DNA from: Diaporthe sp. PMI_573
Taxonomy: Eukaryota; Ascomycota; Sordariomycetes; Diaporthales; Diaporthaceae
Length of the DNA: 64,000 nucleotides
Assembly: GCA_021399435.1 (NCBI GenBank)
Contig: JAJTUP010000002.1
Location: forward strand, 434,001 to 498,000
Reading direction: 5' to 3'
The notes under the pieces: generated by a model
Databases searched by the model: none
The model's input: the letters and a program-made list of their open reading frames with translations, nothing else
Told to the model about the DNA's origin: nothing
Shown here: positions 22,369-34,795 of the stretch, piece by piece
Layout: each line of letters starts with the position of its first letter
Numbering within the stretch: the stretch's first letter is position 1
Made by a program: the position numbers and the translations under genes

Positions 22369-25088
22369 GAAGAGGGCAGGTAGAGAAGAGGCTTATTAGG
22401 GTTGTAACAGGAGGTGACGCGCGAGGAGTGGCAGTTGTCGGAGGAGGCAACGTCAACTAGAGATATTGTTGGGGATACTGGCTCGGTCGGCTGCGAAAGC
22501 ATCCCAATGAATTGCGCGTGACGGATCTGGGAGGATTGAAGTGATTGGCACGGTCGCAAGAAGACCACAGCGCGAAAGTGAGGGTGTATTAGGGGTGATC
22601 TCCTAGAGAGAAGGCTGGAGGATACTCGACATGGTCGGACTGGTCAAGAGGTATTTCGCAGGCTTTCATTAGGCAGTTGGAACTCTGCAGACGCAATTGG
22701 AGATTTTTCTGCCAATGTGTAAGTTGGTGCGCCGTTAAATGGCAGTCCAAGCTGGTCGTGGTTTCGTCGATGCTGGGCTGGGGCTCTAGGTCGCGTGGCT
22801 AGAAGATAGTTGGGTGGACGGTCCAGACTTGGTGGTGGGAAAAAAAAAGCCTGACGTCAAAGGGATGGGCGATGGCAATACAACACAGCGCAAACTTGGG
22901 GGGACCCCCACAGCCGGCTGGCAAACTGGGGCAGAGGACACGCCGATGGCCCCTTTTTAGCTTGAGGGAGCAGTAGCAGTGGTGAAGCTGCAGGTTCCTG
23001 TGCAGGTGGACATGTCAGATCTGACTCCAATCGATCTGCGGTGTCACAAAGCACAGAGATGGTTCCACACGGTGTTTATTGTCGCAACAGAAACATAATG
23101 AACCAGGAGCAATATCACGCAGGCTCTGCTCTACCCAGGCGCTCCGGGTACACAGTAAACACCTCATGCCTGCTAAAGCAGCTATCCATGCATGGATCGA
23201 GGCAGCTCCGGCAATCAGTGTTGCAATCCTGGCCTCGGCACTGGCCTCCTGGCCCTATCGATTAGCGTATTGGGTAGCCGATAACCCCTGGGGGTGAGAT
23301 GACAATGTCACAGAACAGCCTCAGCTCATCTTCCAGGTGGGCTATTGTAGCCCACATGGCCCAAGTACATCTTTATTCACCTATCAGATGGTCAAGGCCG
23401 GGTCTACACGTGTATGGATTCACAGCCAACAGCACAGATCCAAGACCACCCTTCCAGAATCTGAGATCATTTGATTATCAATCTTGGTTTCCTCTCCCCG
23501 CTGGCCCTTGGCATCGCTAATCACAGCCCTCACCAGCTGAACCAGCAGGGGAGATCTGCACTCTCAGCTCCCCGGAATTTGAGACAACGCTTGACCCGGG
23601 TGCCGGGTCTCTGGCGGCTGCCATATTATGTAAAGTAATATGCACCACATCTGCACAAAAGATGCCCAGGCATCTACCCAGCACTGATCTTCCAGCTTCA
23701 GCCCAGGCAATCCCATAAGCTGAGTAAGCCCTTCATCCGGTCATGATTGGGCAGCAGAAAGCCTCAATCTTGGGAGACAGACCCCAGATTGAAGACAAGT
23801 TATTATGGCGGGACTTGCAGCTTCACTCAGACCCTGGCCGAAATAGGCGAGAAGTCAGCTCTGAAGCCCTCATCAAGATACCCATCAGGCACCAAAACTA
23901 GCACGCAGACTAGGTGCCTGGCTAACAGCAAGTCCCGTGCATTCAAGCTCAAGCTCGGCTGGAGCTCGGCGAGACATTTGACAGCGAGGATTTCATCACA
24001 GTGTATATCCCTAGATGGAGCTCTGCATTGGTGCTGAGTACGCCGCTCTGCTGGGCAGGATAACTGCTGAAGTTGAAGTCCTCTTCCATCAGGGACCAAG
24101 GGTAGATGACCTGGGCACTAGGAGCTCACGGGATACACTCATCACATTTGCAATACGTTGTGCCGAAGCTGAGCTTGTTGGCCCGAATTCTTGCCTCGAC
24201 TGAAAGCGGACTACACTTCATGGATTCTTCACACTTGTCGACGTCGACCCATAGGCGGTGCTGTCAAGGAACTGGGAACAACAGCACGGGAGCTCCGCCA
24301 TCAAAATAGTCCAACACAGAGGTGCAGGCAGAAAATGCACAGAGTATAATGCATTTGTATACTTGTTATAGGGCCTGTGGCTGGCCAGTCTAATTATAGG
24401 CACATGTGGCCAGCTGTGAGAAATTAGAGGAGCAAGTGAGGTGTGCCCATCAATAGGAGAGAATTGCCCCGGACAATAGGTGGATATCCCCGGAGAAGCA
24501 ACCAGGTATCATTTCTGTGCATAGGTGTCCCACCCACACTCGGGTCTGGACTCAAATGAACAGGCGCCCAGACAATGAATCCACATGCTGGGTGACAGTC
24601 CCCAGACAGACTTCATGTAGTATGTCTTTTCAATCACACAACTGATGTAACATCATATTGAAGAACTAAATTAAATATAATGTCCAAAGCCTTCAACCTT
24701 CCTATGGAAGTATTGCTGCTATTGAGTGCAAGTGATAAGCATTACATGTTCCTATCCTAAAAGACTGGTCAGGATACCTGAAATCGATTCAGCGAATCGA
24801 GAGTTTACGAAGAAGCTTGGGATATAGCAACTGGAAAACTCAACTTTTGCTCACTCATATCTTCTAATACTGTAAGGTGAGGCCGGATGGAGATAGGAGA
24901 GAATTATGGATCAATCATAGCTTATGCATGCAGCAATCAACAGTGGTTGGTATCAGCTGGGCTAATGGTCTAGTTTCTAGCAAACAACGGTCCCGTATTA
25001 TAGTCATATATTAGCAATTCCTCGCATGGTATGCCGGATGTGTGCTTTCCCAATGCAGACAGTCAACCCCACCCCCATCCATGTTCCT
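22369..25088. other. Gene-free stretch, 2.7 kb
   Basis: It contains the promoter of the carrier gene at the left and the 3' flank of the Sac phosphatase at the right. Open frames are short and lack domains. The interval 24600-25000 is clearly more AT-rich than its surroundings. Confidence 0.5.
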
Positions 25089-28000
25089 CTATGCCCAAAC
25101 CAACCTCTTCAGGTTATATCCCAGTGTCTCAAAGATACCCACATTCTTCTTTGCCTCAGCCAGGCTCACGATGTCTCCCTCCTCAATAATGCTCTCCCTC
25201 TTCGCCTCAGCCGTTTCGGAGACGGGCTGGTTCAGGAACGCCAGCCGCTCTATCTCGTGGGCGACGGCCGACACGAGCTGCCTCTCCGTCATGCGTGAGG
25301 CGTTGGCTTTGCCGCCACGGTCAGCGAGGGATGAGTTGGTATATGGAGCCTTGAGGACGAGCTTCTTCGTCTCTGCTGGCGGCGCACCGCCCTTCCGGCC
25401 CAGGAGGCCCGTAAGCCTGGACTGGACTGGGGATGAGCCGGAGGGGTCTTTGGCCTTGGAGTCTTGAGTTTCATCGGCAGCAGAGTCCGGTCCGTTGGGC
25501 TTGGTGCTGGAGAGAGAGCGTGTGTTGACACGCCGGTAGTCGTTCGAGCCTGGCTTGTACACGATGACCAAGCCGACGTTCTTTGACTCGTCGGTTTGGG
25601 TTGCAGATACTGTGGAGGTAACATATGTCCCTGACTTGATAGATTGGACATGTGACAGATCGACTCGGTCAAAAGACGACACTTTGTCAAGGTTCCAGTC
25701 AAAGCGGCACAAGTAAATCGCGGTGTCGGTCAGCAGGAAGACAACCTCCTGCAGAGGTGTGCCCATGATACTGTTCGTAACTGCGGGGCTGAGGAATGTC
25801 CAGCCCCCGATGAACTCCTCTTTGGCGTCCTCAACAACACGCTTCTGACAGAGCTCGATAGCCTGGTCTCGCACTTTCTGGATCGAGACTGCCGGGTCTT
25901 TCGTCATCATGTTGGCTTCGAACTCGTCAAAAACGAGGGATGTGACATTCCCGAGCAGAAAATCGATAGTGGCTTGCAGGAAAAAGTCGTTGACCATGCT
26001 GCGCCTGTTAGTAACTTGTTGACTTGAGGGCATTCCCTTCGGGCCCTCTATTAGGAGAAATGAAACTTACCCGTTGAAAAACCGTGTCAGTCCCAACCCA
26101 GCATCAGCCAGGGCACCGCGGTAGTTCCTCTTCTTCGTGCGCGTGTAGTCGCCCTTCATGGCTGCGGTCGATGCGTATTGCTTTGAAATGGCGTCCCCGT
26201 TGTCTGCCCACAATGTGTTGAACCACGTATTCACCTTGTCCACCTGTATCGTCATGTCATAACCTTGCTCCTTGAGTTGGGCATCAAGCATGTACTTGGC
26301 GAATGAACTCTGGCAAACATTTGTTCGGTCCAAGCAGTCCATGCAATTCGTCCTTATCACGCCCTTCTGATGTGTCTTGATCTCACCGCCTTCTTCCACT
26401 GTGCTTCCAAAGTCGTCGAGCTGATCTTGAAGTGTATCGATCAGTTTTTGCACATTCTCGAACTTCATGCCTCTGCAGGCATCATGGAAGTCAAACCACT
26501 CGAATGGTACTGCACCCTCCTTGGGACTGTTTTCATTATATCGCTCCATTCCGTGCTGATACTTTTGTCCGATTGGAGCTTCGACGCCATGCTTCTCCAC
26601 AAGATTGGCGATTTGAAGAGACCCATACTGCTGATGAAGGCGATCGAAATGTTTCTTTAGCGCTTGGAAATTGGAATCATCTGACTGCTGGAAGACGGGG
26701 CTGGGTTTCAGCGAGTAGGGACTCTGCGTGAAAAATACCGGTATGCTACCTCTGACCTGCAAAAAGGAGTATATTTTCGAGTTCGGGTCAACAATAGCGG
26801 GTGAGAGGATCTGCTCGGTCTCTACCGAGTTAGCACACCATCCTTCCTCATCAATCCCACGCCTGTGGTACCGTAACCCGGCTCTTTTCACGGATCGTCT
26901 TGATATCACAGTGATGTCGAAATGCCTCTCTGACGTCCTGGGCTTGACTCCAGTCTTTGCACCTGGAGATGATGGAGCAGCTGCTTCGGAATTTGACCCC
27001 GTGGTTGACCAGTTGGTAGCGAAGTCGTTCATCTCCACAGAGCCCTTGTACTCGTCCAACTGCTCCGGCTGGCTGTCCACAGTAAACGTTCGCTGTCCCA
27101 CGAAACCCTTCATCAGCGGCAATGCGAGCGAATCGATCCCTGCATCGATAAAAGGTTGTATAACATTCTGGTTCCAGAAGAACAGAGGGTCGGTTTTGCG
27201 GTGGAGCGGCGTATCGCCCTGAGGCGTAGCCTCGCGCTGCCTTGAAAGACTCCGAGTGATGTCGTAGTCGTATGAGAAGAAGTAGCTCTGGGAAGAGCCG
27301 AAAAGAATCTGAGTGGTCCGCAGTAGCTTGGGGAGCAGTGCAGGTGGCGCCAGCTTTTCATCTTTTGCGTCCTCCACAGGAACGCCAGCCGCCTCTGATG
27401 ACGCGGTGTCCTCCGTGGTCGCCGCAGGGGCTTTGGAGTCTCCTGGCAAGTTGCCATCGGCGGCCTTATCCACGGCGTTATTAACGTTCTCTTCGGACTG
27501 GCTGAGACCCATGCTCCGCTTTTGCTCCAGGGTCCAACCGCTGCTACTGAACCACCGTTGAGCAAAACGGCCGTAGCTGCCACGCCGGGTCATTACATCC
27601 TTAGCAACGCTGGTAGCTGAAGGCTTTGACCCATCTGATGTGTCGGGGCGCTCGTCGTCGGTAGGCACCTCATCGCTCTTAATCGAAGCCGTGTCTGTGT
27701 CGGTGTCGTCTTCAGCCTCGGTTTCTGTATCATCTCCGGCCGACTCTCCAGCCTCTTTGCTTTGTGGTTGTACGGCAGTCTTTGCAACCGCTTCGCTGGC
27801 ATCGTTGTAGGAAGAGCATGGTGTGAGGGCGACCTCGGTGATGACGTAAACTGGATGACCACGGATCACAGCGACCTGCTTGCGGCGGGTGATGGAGACG
27901 AGATAGCTGAAGCGGGAGACCGTGATCAGACCTGTTTGTAGGATCTTGGTATTAGCACTCGCGTTCAAAGTGGGCAAGAAGAGCGACAGCATGCGGGACG

Positions 28001-28230
28001 CGATGCAGGCTATCCCGTGCAGACTGACCAACAATTCCGAAGGCTTCGAACGAGGAGTTGGGCTTGGACAGGTCCGGCAGCCCATCCCGGGAGACAAATG
28101 ATATAGCAGCATCTCCATAACGCAGCCTGACAGGCGGCGAAGGCTTGTGTTCTTTCTTGGTCGCGAGGGGTTGAATCAGGAGGCCGTCCACTGCGGCAGC
28201 AATGATAACCTTGCGCGCGAGGGATGGCAT
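25089..28230 (-). CDS. Sac-domain phosphoinositide phosphatase with hSac2 C-terminal domain (three exons)
   Basis: Exons are 28230-28029, 27931-26071 and 26004-25089, giving 992 residues. The start MPSLARKV at 28230 is chosen over an ATG 60 bp upstream because homologous Sac proteins begin near this motif. The Sac catalytic domain spans about residues 60-690 and carries the P-loop RTNCMDCLDRTNVCQ (CX5R, Cys about 597). A low-complexity acidic insertion (about 90-250) interrupts its N-terminal part. The third exon begins NDFFLQATIDFLLGNV and holds the hSac2/INPP5F-type homology domain (GGWTFLSPAV, LTDTAIYLCRFDWNLDKVSSFDRVDL), which resembles a PH-like fold. The family removes phosphates from phosphoinositides; INPP5F acts on PI4P at endosomes. 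A membrane-traffic role is inferred by family. Confidence 0.92.
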
Positions 28231-29035
28231 CTTTCGACGTTGTCGCAAATCAGATTCAGGCACGCAAAAGACGAGTGAGTTGGGGGCCACTGATGTTCCT
28301 GGGCGGGATCATAGTTATAAACGGAGGAACATTGTCATGGTGTATATTTAGTGTGCGGGAGTGCCATGGTCACAGGTTAATGACCGGTCTCAGACTCGGT
28401 CGATGGATGTTGTCGAGGTCGCGTTGGCGGGGCACTTGCCCGTGTGCGCATGCGGACCAGCAGCTGGAGCATCACTCAACCACAATTCGCTGCACACATG
28501 CAGCTGTAGCATGACGTATGTCTGAGATTAGCATCTCCCGAATCTCGAGCTAAACTCTTTGGACGATTAGACCAGGTACCGTTAATGGACTTTTGGATCG
28601 TCCAACCCATTTGTTCTATGTTTCTTTGCGCTGCACACGGTACCTCACAACTTCCGAGGCCGCACAGTTCCGACCGCATAACCAAGAATACCTGTTACGT
28701 ATAAATGGGTCGCCATGCCAGCCGAGAACCGGGTCAAGATAGTTTCGACCTCCGAGTCCCGGGCAGTCCCTCTGCCAAAATCAAGTCACCCAGCCAATGA
28801 TACTGCAGCGTGATGTCCATTTTTAATTGTCGTGCAATCCTCAGCGCCTTTTTCAGAACTATATGCTTGATCACATTTCTGCTATCCTTGCAAATGCTCT
28901 CGAAAAAGAGACATCCCTAATCCAACTGGAATTACAATTTCCCCTCGTGCTGGTGCACGACATCTTATATCGCCATTATGCACGAGGTGTTGTAATATCC
29001 GACTGGCCCAGTCCGAGGAATAACCAAAATCTCCC
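28231..29035. other. Intergenic region, 0.8 kb
   Basis: This region lies between the Sac phosphatase start and the SNU13 stop. It should hold the Sac promoter. No gene is seen. Confidence 0.5.
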
Positions 29036-29605
29036 TTAGATAGCGAGCCTCTCGACCTTGTCCTTCAGCGCGCGGATCTGGCCCGTCAGGTCGGAAGACT
29101 CGTTGGAGGTAATGGCGGCTGAGATGACGGCCCTCGAGACACCGCATGCACGGCCCAGAGCGACCTTGCTGGGGACGTAGACGTAGGGGGTGTTCTGCGT
29201 GAACAAGACTTAGTTTTCGACCGAAGGAAGATGCTAACAGCAGAGAACGGCTTACCTTGTCCTCAGCCAGGAGAGGGATGTGCAGGAGGATAGCAAGAGG
29301 GGTGGTGTCCTAAGTGAGCAATATTAGTTTTTGTTCTATTTCTGAAGAGACTAAGAGTCCTCGTGGTGTGACCTACAGCGGCGAGGACGACAATCTCAGC
29401 AGTTCCACGGTTCAGGGCCTTGGTCGCCTCGTTGGCTCCTTTCTTGAGCTGTCTGTAGTGGGCGCTCGACTGCAGCAGATCCAGGATTTCCTGTATTCTT
29501 GTTAGTCACTTTCCGTGTAGGCACATGGGTCTCCGGCGCTGGTCGTACCTGGGTCAAGGCGGCATCAGCGATGGGCCAGGCGGCGGACTCGTTCTGGTTG
29601 GACAT
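29036..29605 (-). CDS. SNU13: Kink-turn RNA-binding protein SNU13 (15.5K, L7Ae family; four exons)
   Basis: Exons are 29605-29549, 29490-29377, 29309-29256 and 29194-29036, giving 127 residues, essentially the yeast length (126). The protein shows the full L7Ae/15.5K pattern: [19 protein letters not shown], the kink-turn contact block [51 protein letters not shown] and the [14 protein letters not shown] loop that distinguishes SNU13/NHP2 proteins. SNU13 binds the kink-turn of U4 snRNA in the U4/U6.U5 tri-snRNP and of box C/D snoRNAs, and it acts in the nucleus and nucleolus. All three introns are 58-67 bp with strong borders. It is divergent from the V-ATPase subunit c gene. Confidence 0.96.
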
Positions 29606-30187
29606 TTTGGTCGGATTTCGATTTTCGGCAGGGTTCCTTTCCGTAGATCGCCCTGTGGTGGTGAGAAGAGAGGAGGGTGGTGTGGTGTTCGTCTTGTTAA
29701 CCTGGTGCTTGCCGGCCAAAGGAAAAAAAAATGGCTTAAGCTCTGGCCCACGGCTCCAGAGAAAGGTGGGTCGGCCGATAAGAAAGCTGATAGGACACCT
29801 CATTGATGCGGTGCCGGCGCGGGTGCTTAGGTCAGTGTGCCAGTCTGTGCTCGCCTGCCGCCGTCGATGGGTGCGGAACGAGCTGCCCACCAGCAGTGGT
29901 CAACTGGTCTCTGGGCCGCTGTGCTGTGCTGTCTGGATCCGCCTGCTGCAGAGTGAGCAAAACCTTCGCCCAATCATAGGGAGTCCTGGGACCACCTCGC
30001 CAACCTCTCAACGCAACTCGAACCGTCACCATCATCTGCCCGTCCAACTACTCAAAGCTTCACACTCCACGCTACCGCCTCCACTTCGACGACCTTGAGC
30101 TGCCATCGCAACAACTCCAGTCCAAATCCCAAATCGCCCACATACCATTCTCTTGACTTTTGTTTTATCCCCCACACAACCGCCAAC
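29606..30187. promoter_or_regulatory. Bidirectional promoter region of SNU13 and V-ATPase subunit c
   Basis: 582 bp separate the two divergent start codons. A CCAAT motif is at about 29969 (cgcccaatca), and CT-rich tracts lie just upstream of the subunit c ATG. Both genes are housekeeping genes, and sharing one nucleosome-depleted promoter is plausible. Confidence 0.45.
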
Positions 30188-31103
30188 ATGTCTACGGATC
30201 TTTGGTAAGCCTGCTTTGTTGCTCTCGGAACCCGTCCCCCTTGAGCTCCCCAGCCATCATCTCTCGAGCTGAAGCTCCCAATCTGGGTGTCTACATCCAT
30301 GATGAACACCATTCCATCTTAATATCTATTCTATACTGTTCCAAAAGCTAATCATGGTGTTCTCAGCCCCGTCTACGCGGTTAGTACCCCCTCGACCACG
30401 TGTGTTCATCGTCGTCATCCTGCCGAGCTCCACCGAAGCCGATCCTCCATCATCGAGAACAACACCGTCGATACGCGATGCTAACCCATCTCTAGCCCTT
30501 CTTCGGCGCCATGGGCTGCACATCTGCTATCGTCTTCACATGCCTTGGCGCATCATACGGAACCGCCAAGTCTGGTGTTGGTATCTCGGCCATGGGTGTC
30601 CTGCGACCCGACCTCATCGTGAAGAGTACGTCACCACCACATCGGCCGGACTCGAGTCCACCGTTCAGCATGCTCACATATATCTAGACATTGTTCCCGT
30701 CATTATGGCTGGTATCATTGGTATCTACGGTCTGGTCGTGTCTGTCCTGATCTCCGACGGCCTCAAGCAGGCTGACTACGCCCTGTTCACCGGCTTCATC
30801 CAGCTCGGTGCCGGTCTTGCTGTCGGTCTGGCCGGTATGGCTGCCGGTTTCGCTATCGGTATCGTCGGTGACGCTGGTGTGCGCGGTACTGCTCAGCAGC
30901 CCAGGCTATTCGTCGGCATGATTCTGATTCTCATTTTCGCCGAAGTCTTGGGTGAGTTATTTTTAGCAACAATCCAACCTGCTTGTCGAGAGCTACTCCC
31001 TACTCCCTCTCTTCACAACATGCTGACACCAACCACAGGTCTTTACGGACTGATTGTTGCCCTTCTCATGAACTCCAAGGCTGCTATCAACGTCTCGTGC
31101 TAA
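30188..31103 (+). CDS. VMA3: Vacuolar H+-ATPase proteolipid subunit c (five exons, one 13-nt micro-exon)
   Basis: Exons are 30188-30204, 30367-30379, 30496-30625, 30688-30951 and 31039-31103, giving 162 residues. The N-terminus [18 protein letters not shown] can be read only if the 13-nt exon 2 (encoding part of CPVYA) is included. Four membrane helices form the rotor-ring hairpins. The proton-carrying Glu is in helix 4 ([12 protein letters not shown], Glu139). The glycine-rich helix [19 protein letters not shown] and the loop [12 protein letters not shown] are diagnostic. This is the c subunit of the Vo sector, in vacuolar and endomembranes, which carries protons when V1 hydrolyses ATP. The first two introns (162 and 116 bp) are longer than the others; clustering of introns at the 5' end is typical of fungal proteolipid genes. 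Confidence 0.96.
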
Positions 31104-32636
31104 GCGCATAGCTGACTACCGGCCGCGAGCCAGCTTTGGGATATGTTGCCAAGACGACTCGCATTGCCTCGCTCCCAAAGCTTCAATCGACGAAATCGCG
31201 GTCGCACACAACAACAAGGGCTCAGCTTGCAATCACGAAATCGTTCAGTCTTTCTTGAGCATTTGCATGTGGCCAGGTCACGACTGGGAGGATTGGAACG
31301 AACGGAATGAAAATGATGGGATGAGAAGGACATCATCCAATCATCAAACACATGTACACATTGTCACATTAGGCTATGACCCCGGAGCATTGGGTTCTCG
31401 TCATAGATGAAGGGGGGCAGAAGAATGTAGTTTAGGATGGGAGTAGTGCTGCTTTGGTTTCCTGCTACATGGTTTCATATGGGTGCATCACTCCGTCACT
31501 TGTTTTGTATTGTATCTTTACGGCACCGTTCTCGTCTTTCCTGGTGATATGTTGTCCGCGAGGCGAACGGCTTTAGCGGCATGTCCACACATCCTGCCGC
31601 CCCTTTGTCGCCCGCCACGAAGCGCGCGCACCCATTCATTGACGCCTGTTTCGCCTGTTTACCGGCCACATGGAGAGTCACTCCGTCGACGCTTATGTGC
31701 CACTGGTCGAAATGAATGATGAAGTAACAGTCACCGGTACACCCAACGATGCTCCGTGCACCGAGATATGCAAGTCGTTGAGCTACCGCTCTCGTTGACG
31801 TCCTGCCTATTCTGTAAATGGTGCCAGCTCCCTTGGAGATCATGCCCAGCACCATCTCCCCTCTTCGGCTGAAGTGATATCAGCCGCAGAAGCCAGTGTC
31901 GACTTCACCGCAGCGGAACCAGAGGTCCTGAGCATATTCCTTGCGATACTCGATGCTCCGTGCCCCCCCCCCCCAAGCAGCAGCTTGATCCGCCTGGCGT
32001 ATGTCAAGGAGACGTTGGCACAGCGGAGGGCGAACTTTTTCCTCATCCCGTCCTAGATAGGGCCCAGTGTTTGAAAGATCATCCCACTGGGTGCTGCACC
32101 ATTCGAATCCGGGCAACGTGACCAAGATCTGGCGCAGCAGCTTCAGGAGAAGCCGTAATGAGCGAGGCTCTTTTGGGGACAGTCCCGCAGGCACAGCGTC
32201 TCATTTGCTTTTCAGGCTATGCAGACTAATACCACTGAGCACAGGCATGTATATGTATATATCTATTATAACAAGTCCACTATGTACGTCAGTGCCAGGA
32301 CATCAACACGAGATGAGCCTAGCCCGAGGGTTTGCAACTGCAGCCCACATCCCACTGACATGCTGTTGGAAACAACCGATATAAGCTACCTGGACATGTG
32401 CTGTTTTGTCCTGGTACCGTCCCCGTTGAGAACCGCCAGACACGAAATTGCAATCCACTTGCTTTTTCATTTGTCGCCTCATTTGTTTCCCGCGACACGA
32501 CGCTCTTTTGGTTATGCAATGATTAAAAGACGAGTACTGATTTTTGGAACTATATACAGGCCGAAGTGAACACATGCATCGAATCACACCGGGCTGGCTG
32601 CCTTGTTACCTATATACGCAGACCAACTGAAGGCGC
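31104..32636. other. Convergent intergenic region, 1.5 kb
   Basis: 3' flanks of VMA3 and ERG4. It includes a homopolymer C run (about 31965-31975). No supported gene. Confidence 0.5.
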
Positions 32637-34795
32637 CTAGATGACGTACTGTGGCGGAGGAATGTTAGCAAGCATGCCAGCCAAATTCAAAAGAAGGGGT
32701 GTAGGACTTACGGGGATGAACAGATAGGGCACCTGTCTCTCATACTCCTTCCACGCATCACCATACTTCTCCCTACACCTCTCGATATCCCTCATGGCGC
32801 GGTGCGCGATCATGGAGCAGAAGAAGACGGGGTAGAACCAGGGGAAGGGGCTGCTGAAGCCCGTGATCAGGCCCCAGCAGATGGCGAAGAAGGCGTCGCA
32901 GGTGTAGTGCAGCTTGCGGGCCTTGCCGTACCAGCCGTCGACGAAGAGGCAGTCCCCCGTGGCGGTGGGGATCTTGCGCGGGTTCTGGATTGACTGCCAG
33001 GGGACCTGGGGGAAGGTGTTGCGCTTAGTGTAGGTGCCCCTCTCCATGGACCGGAAGCTGTTCTTCTGGCCGTTGCAGCTGTCCCAGACCCAGTAGACGA
33101 ACAGGTACGAGACGTACAGGCCGACGAGGAAGGCGCGGTTCCAGCGGTACTCGTCCGGGTGGTGGTTGGCGAGGTAGATAATGCAGTGGCAGTAGGAGAG
33201 CGGGACGCCCGACATGTTCCAGAAGATGAGCATGAACCCCCACTTCTCGTAGTACATGTCCCAGGTCGTGACGATGAGCTCCTCGCCCTTGCCGCACGCG
33301 TTGGCATACAGCCAGTGGGCCATCACAAGGAACATGACCTCGCCGGAGACGTAGCCGTACTGCTCATACTGCCGCACGGCATTGCTGACGCTGAGGAGCA
33401 GCAGGATGTACCAGGGCAGGCGGACCTCGAAGAACATCTTGAAGTCAAGAATGCCAAACATGCGCGGGTTGAGCTCGGCGCCCATGAAGAAGTCGTAGGT
33501 GGGTGAGCCCGTCATGCGGTGCTGAGCGCCACGATAGATGGCGGAGAAGTAGGCGATGATAGCTACCAGATACCCTGACAAGATTGAGACGGACAGCAGC
33601 GAGCCAAATTCGTCGATGATGGCCGAGAGCCTGTAGATACCAGTGAAGTGTAACACGGCGGCGACGGCCAGCGTGATGTAGAGCGAGACGAAGCCGGAGC
33701 AGTAGTACTTGAGCTGCTTGCCGCCCTCGTGGGGCAGGGGCTTTCCGTACGCGTAGACACCGGGCGCGTAGAGGTACAGGAAGACCTCGAAGACGCCAAA
33801 GCTCCAGTACGCGGCCCACGCCCTGGCGTGAGGGAACGCGCCGGTGTAGACGAGGTGGCCCAGATGCGAGAAGAAGTCGGCCCAGCTCTGGCCTGGGGCC
33901 CGCGAGGGGAACTTCCCGTCGTAGTAGGTCGCGCCGATCCACATGTACCACATGAGCAAGGGGAACCCGATCATCATGGCCGACACGCCCAGGGAGCCGC
34001 CGAACTCGAAGGTGCCGGAGTAGTCGATCTTAGGGTCCATGCCGGGCTTCCAGCCGTCGACGACCTTGTCCTCGGCACCCTTGCCATTGGAGCCATTAGC
34101 ATGGCCATTCGCATAGCCATTCGCACTGTCCGCGTGGCCATTGGTCTCTATTTTGGGCTTCACGTCCTCCTCAAAGGCACGGTTGCCGTTCGCGACGGGC
34201 CGCGGCAGGTTGGTCGCGTCCAGCAGAACACTCGACGTTGGCAGCGTGTCATCGTCTATGTGCTCTGTGAACTTGGGAACGCCGCGCTTGCGCAGCGATC
34301 GTGTGCGCAGGGAGGTGGTCTCGGCGGCAGAGCTCGAGTCGCCGTCGGCATCGGATACGTCGAGGAGAGGCGTCTTGCGTCTACTAGATACGCGACGGCC
34401 AGGGGTCTCGACCATGCCGTCGAAAGGCTCCTTCTTCCTATGAGCGAGGGGTTGTGGTCAGCACCATGTCACCGCGACACATAGACGCAGCTGGATGTGC
34501 ACATTGCTATGCCCCAGCAGTGTACAGGCCGAACGGGCTTGGACATGTGGGCGCCGAGGCGGTTCAACATGGTCCAATATGCTGGAATGTAGAGTGCCAA
34601 GTTGGGCCGAGCAGCGCAGAGCGCAGAGCAAGGGTTGGGAATGCGCCGTTGTCTGATTGGCAACAAGACGGACAGAAAACAACAACACAATAGTAGCCGC
34701 AGAGAGTGTGCAAGACAGGCACAAGACAAGACAGGACAAGAACCGGGATTCGGGACTTACCGAGGCGTCTGGCGGAGTGAATATCTCTGCGACAT
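32637..34795 (-). CDS. ERG4: Delta(24(24(1)))-sterol reductase ERG4 (three exons)
   Basis: Proposed exons are 34795-34761, 34437-32712 and 32648-32637, giving 590 residues. The enzyme reduces the C-24(28) double bond in the last step of ergosterol synthesis in the endoplasmic reticulum. The ERG4/ERG24 family pattern is clear: about eight or nine membrane segments, then [19 protein letters not shown], and the C-terminal signature [18 protein letters not shown] followed by VPYLFIPYVI. The last four codons come from a separate 12-nt exon after a 63-bp intron that is itself stop-free and in frame. A first exon [12 protein letters not shown] joins in frame across a 323-bp intron with a GTAAGT donor, a TGCTGACC branch site and a TAG acceptor. 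Translation could also begin at the ATG at 34415 if this exon is skipped. Confidence 0.93.
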
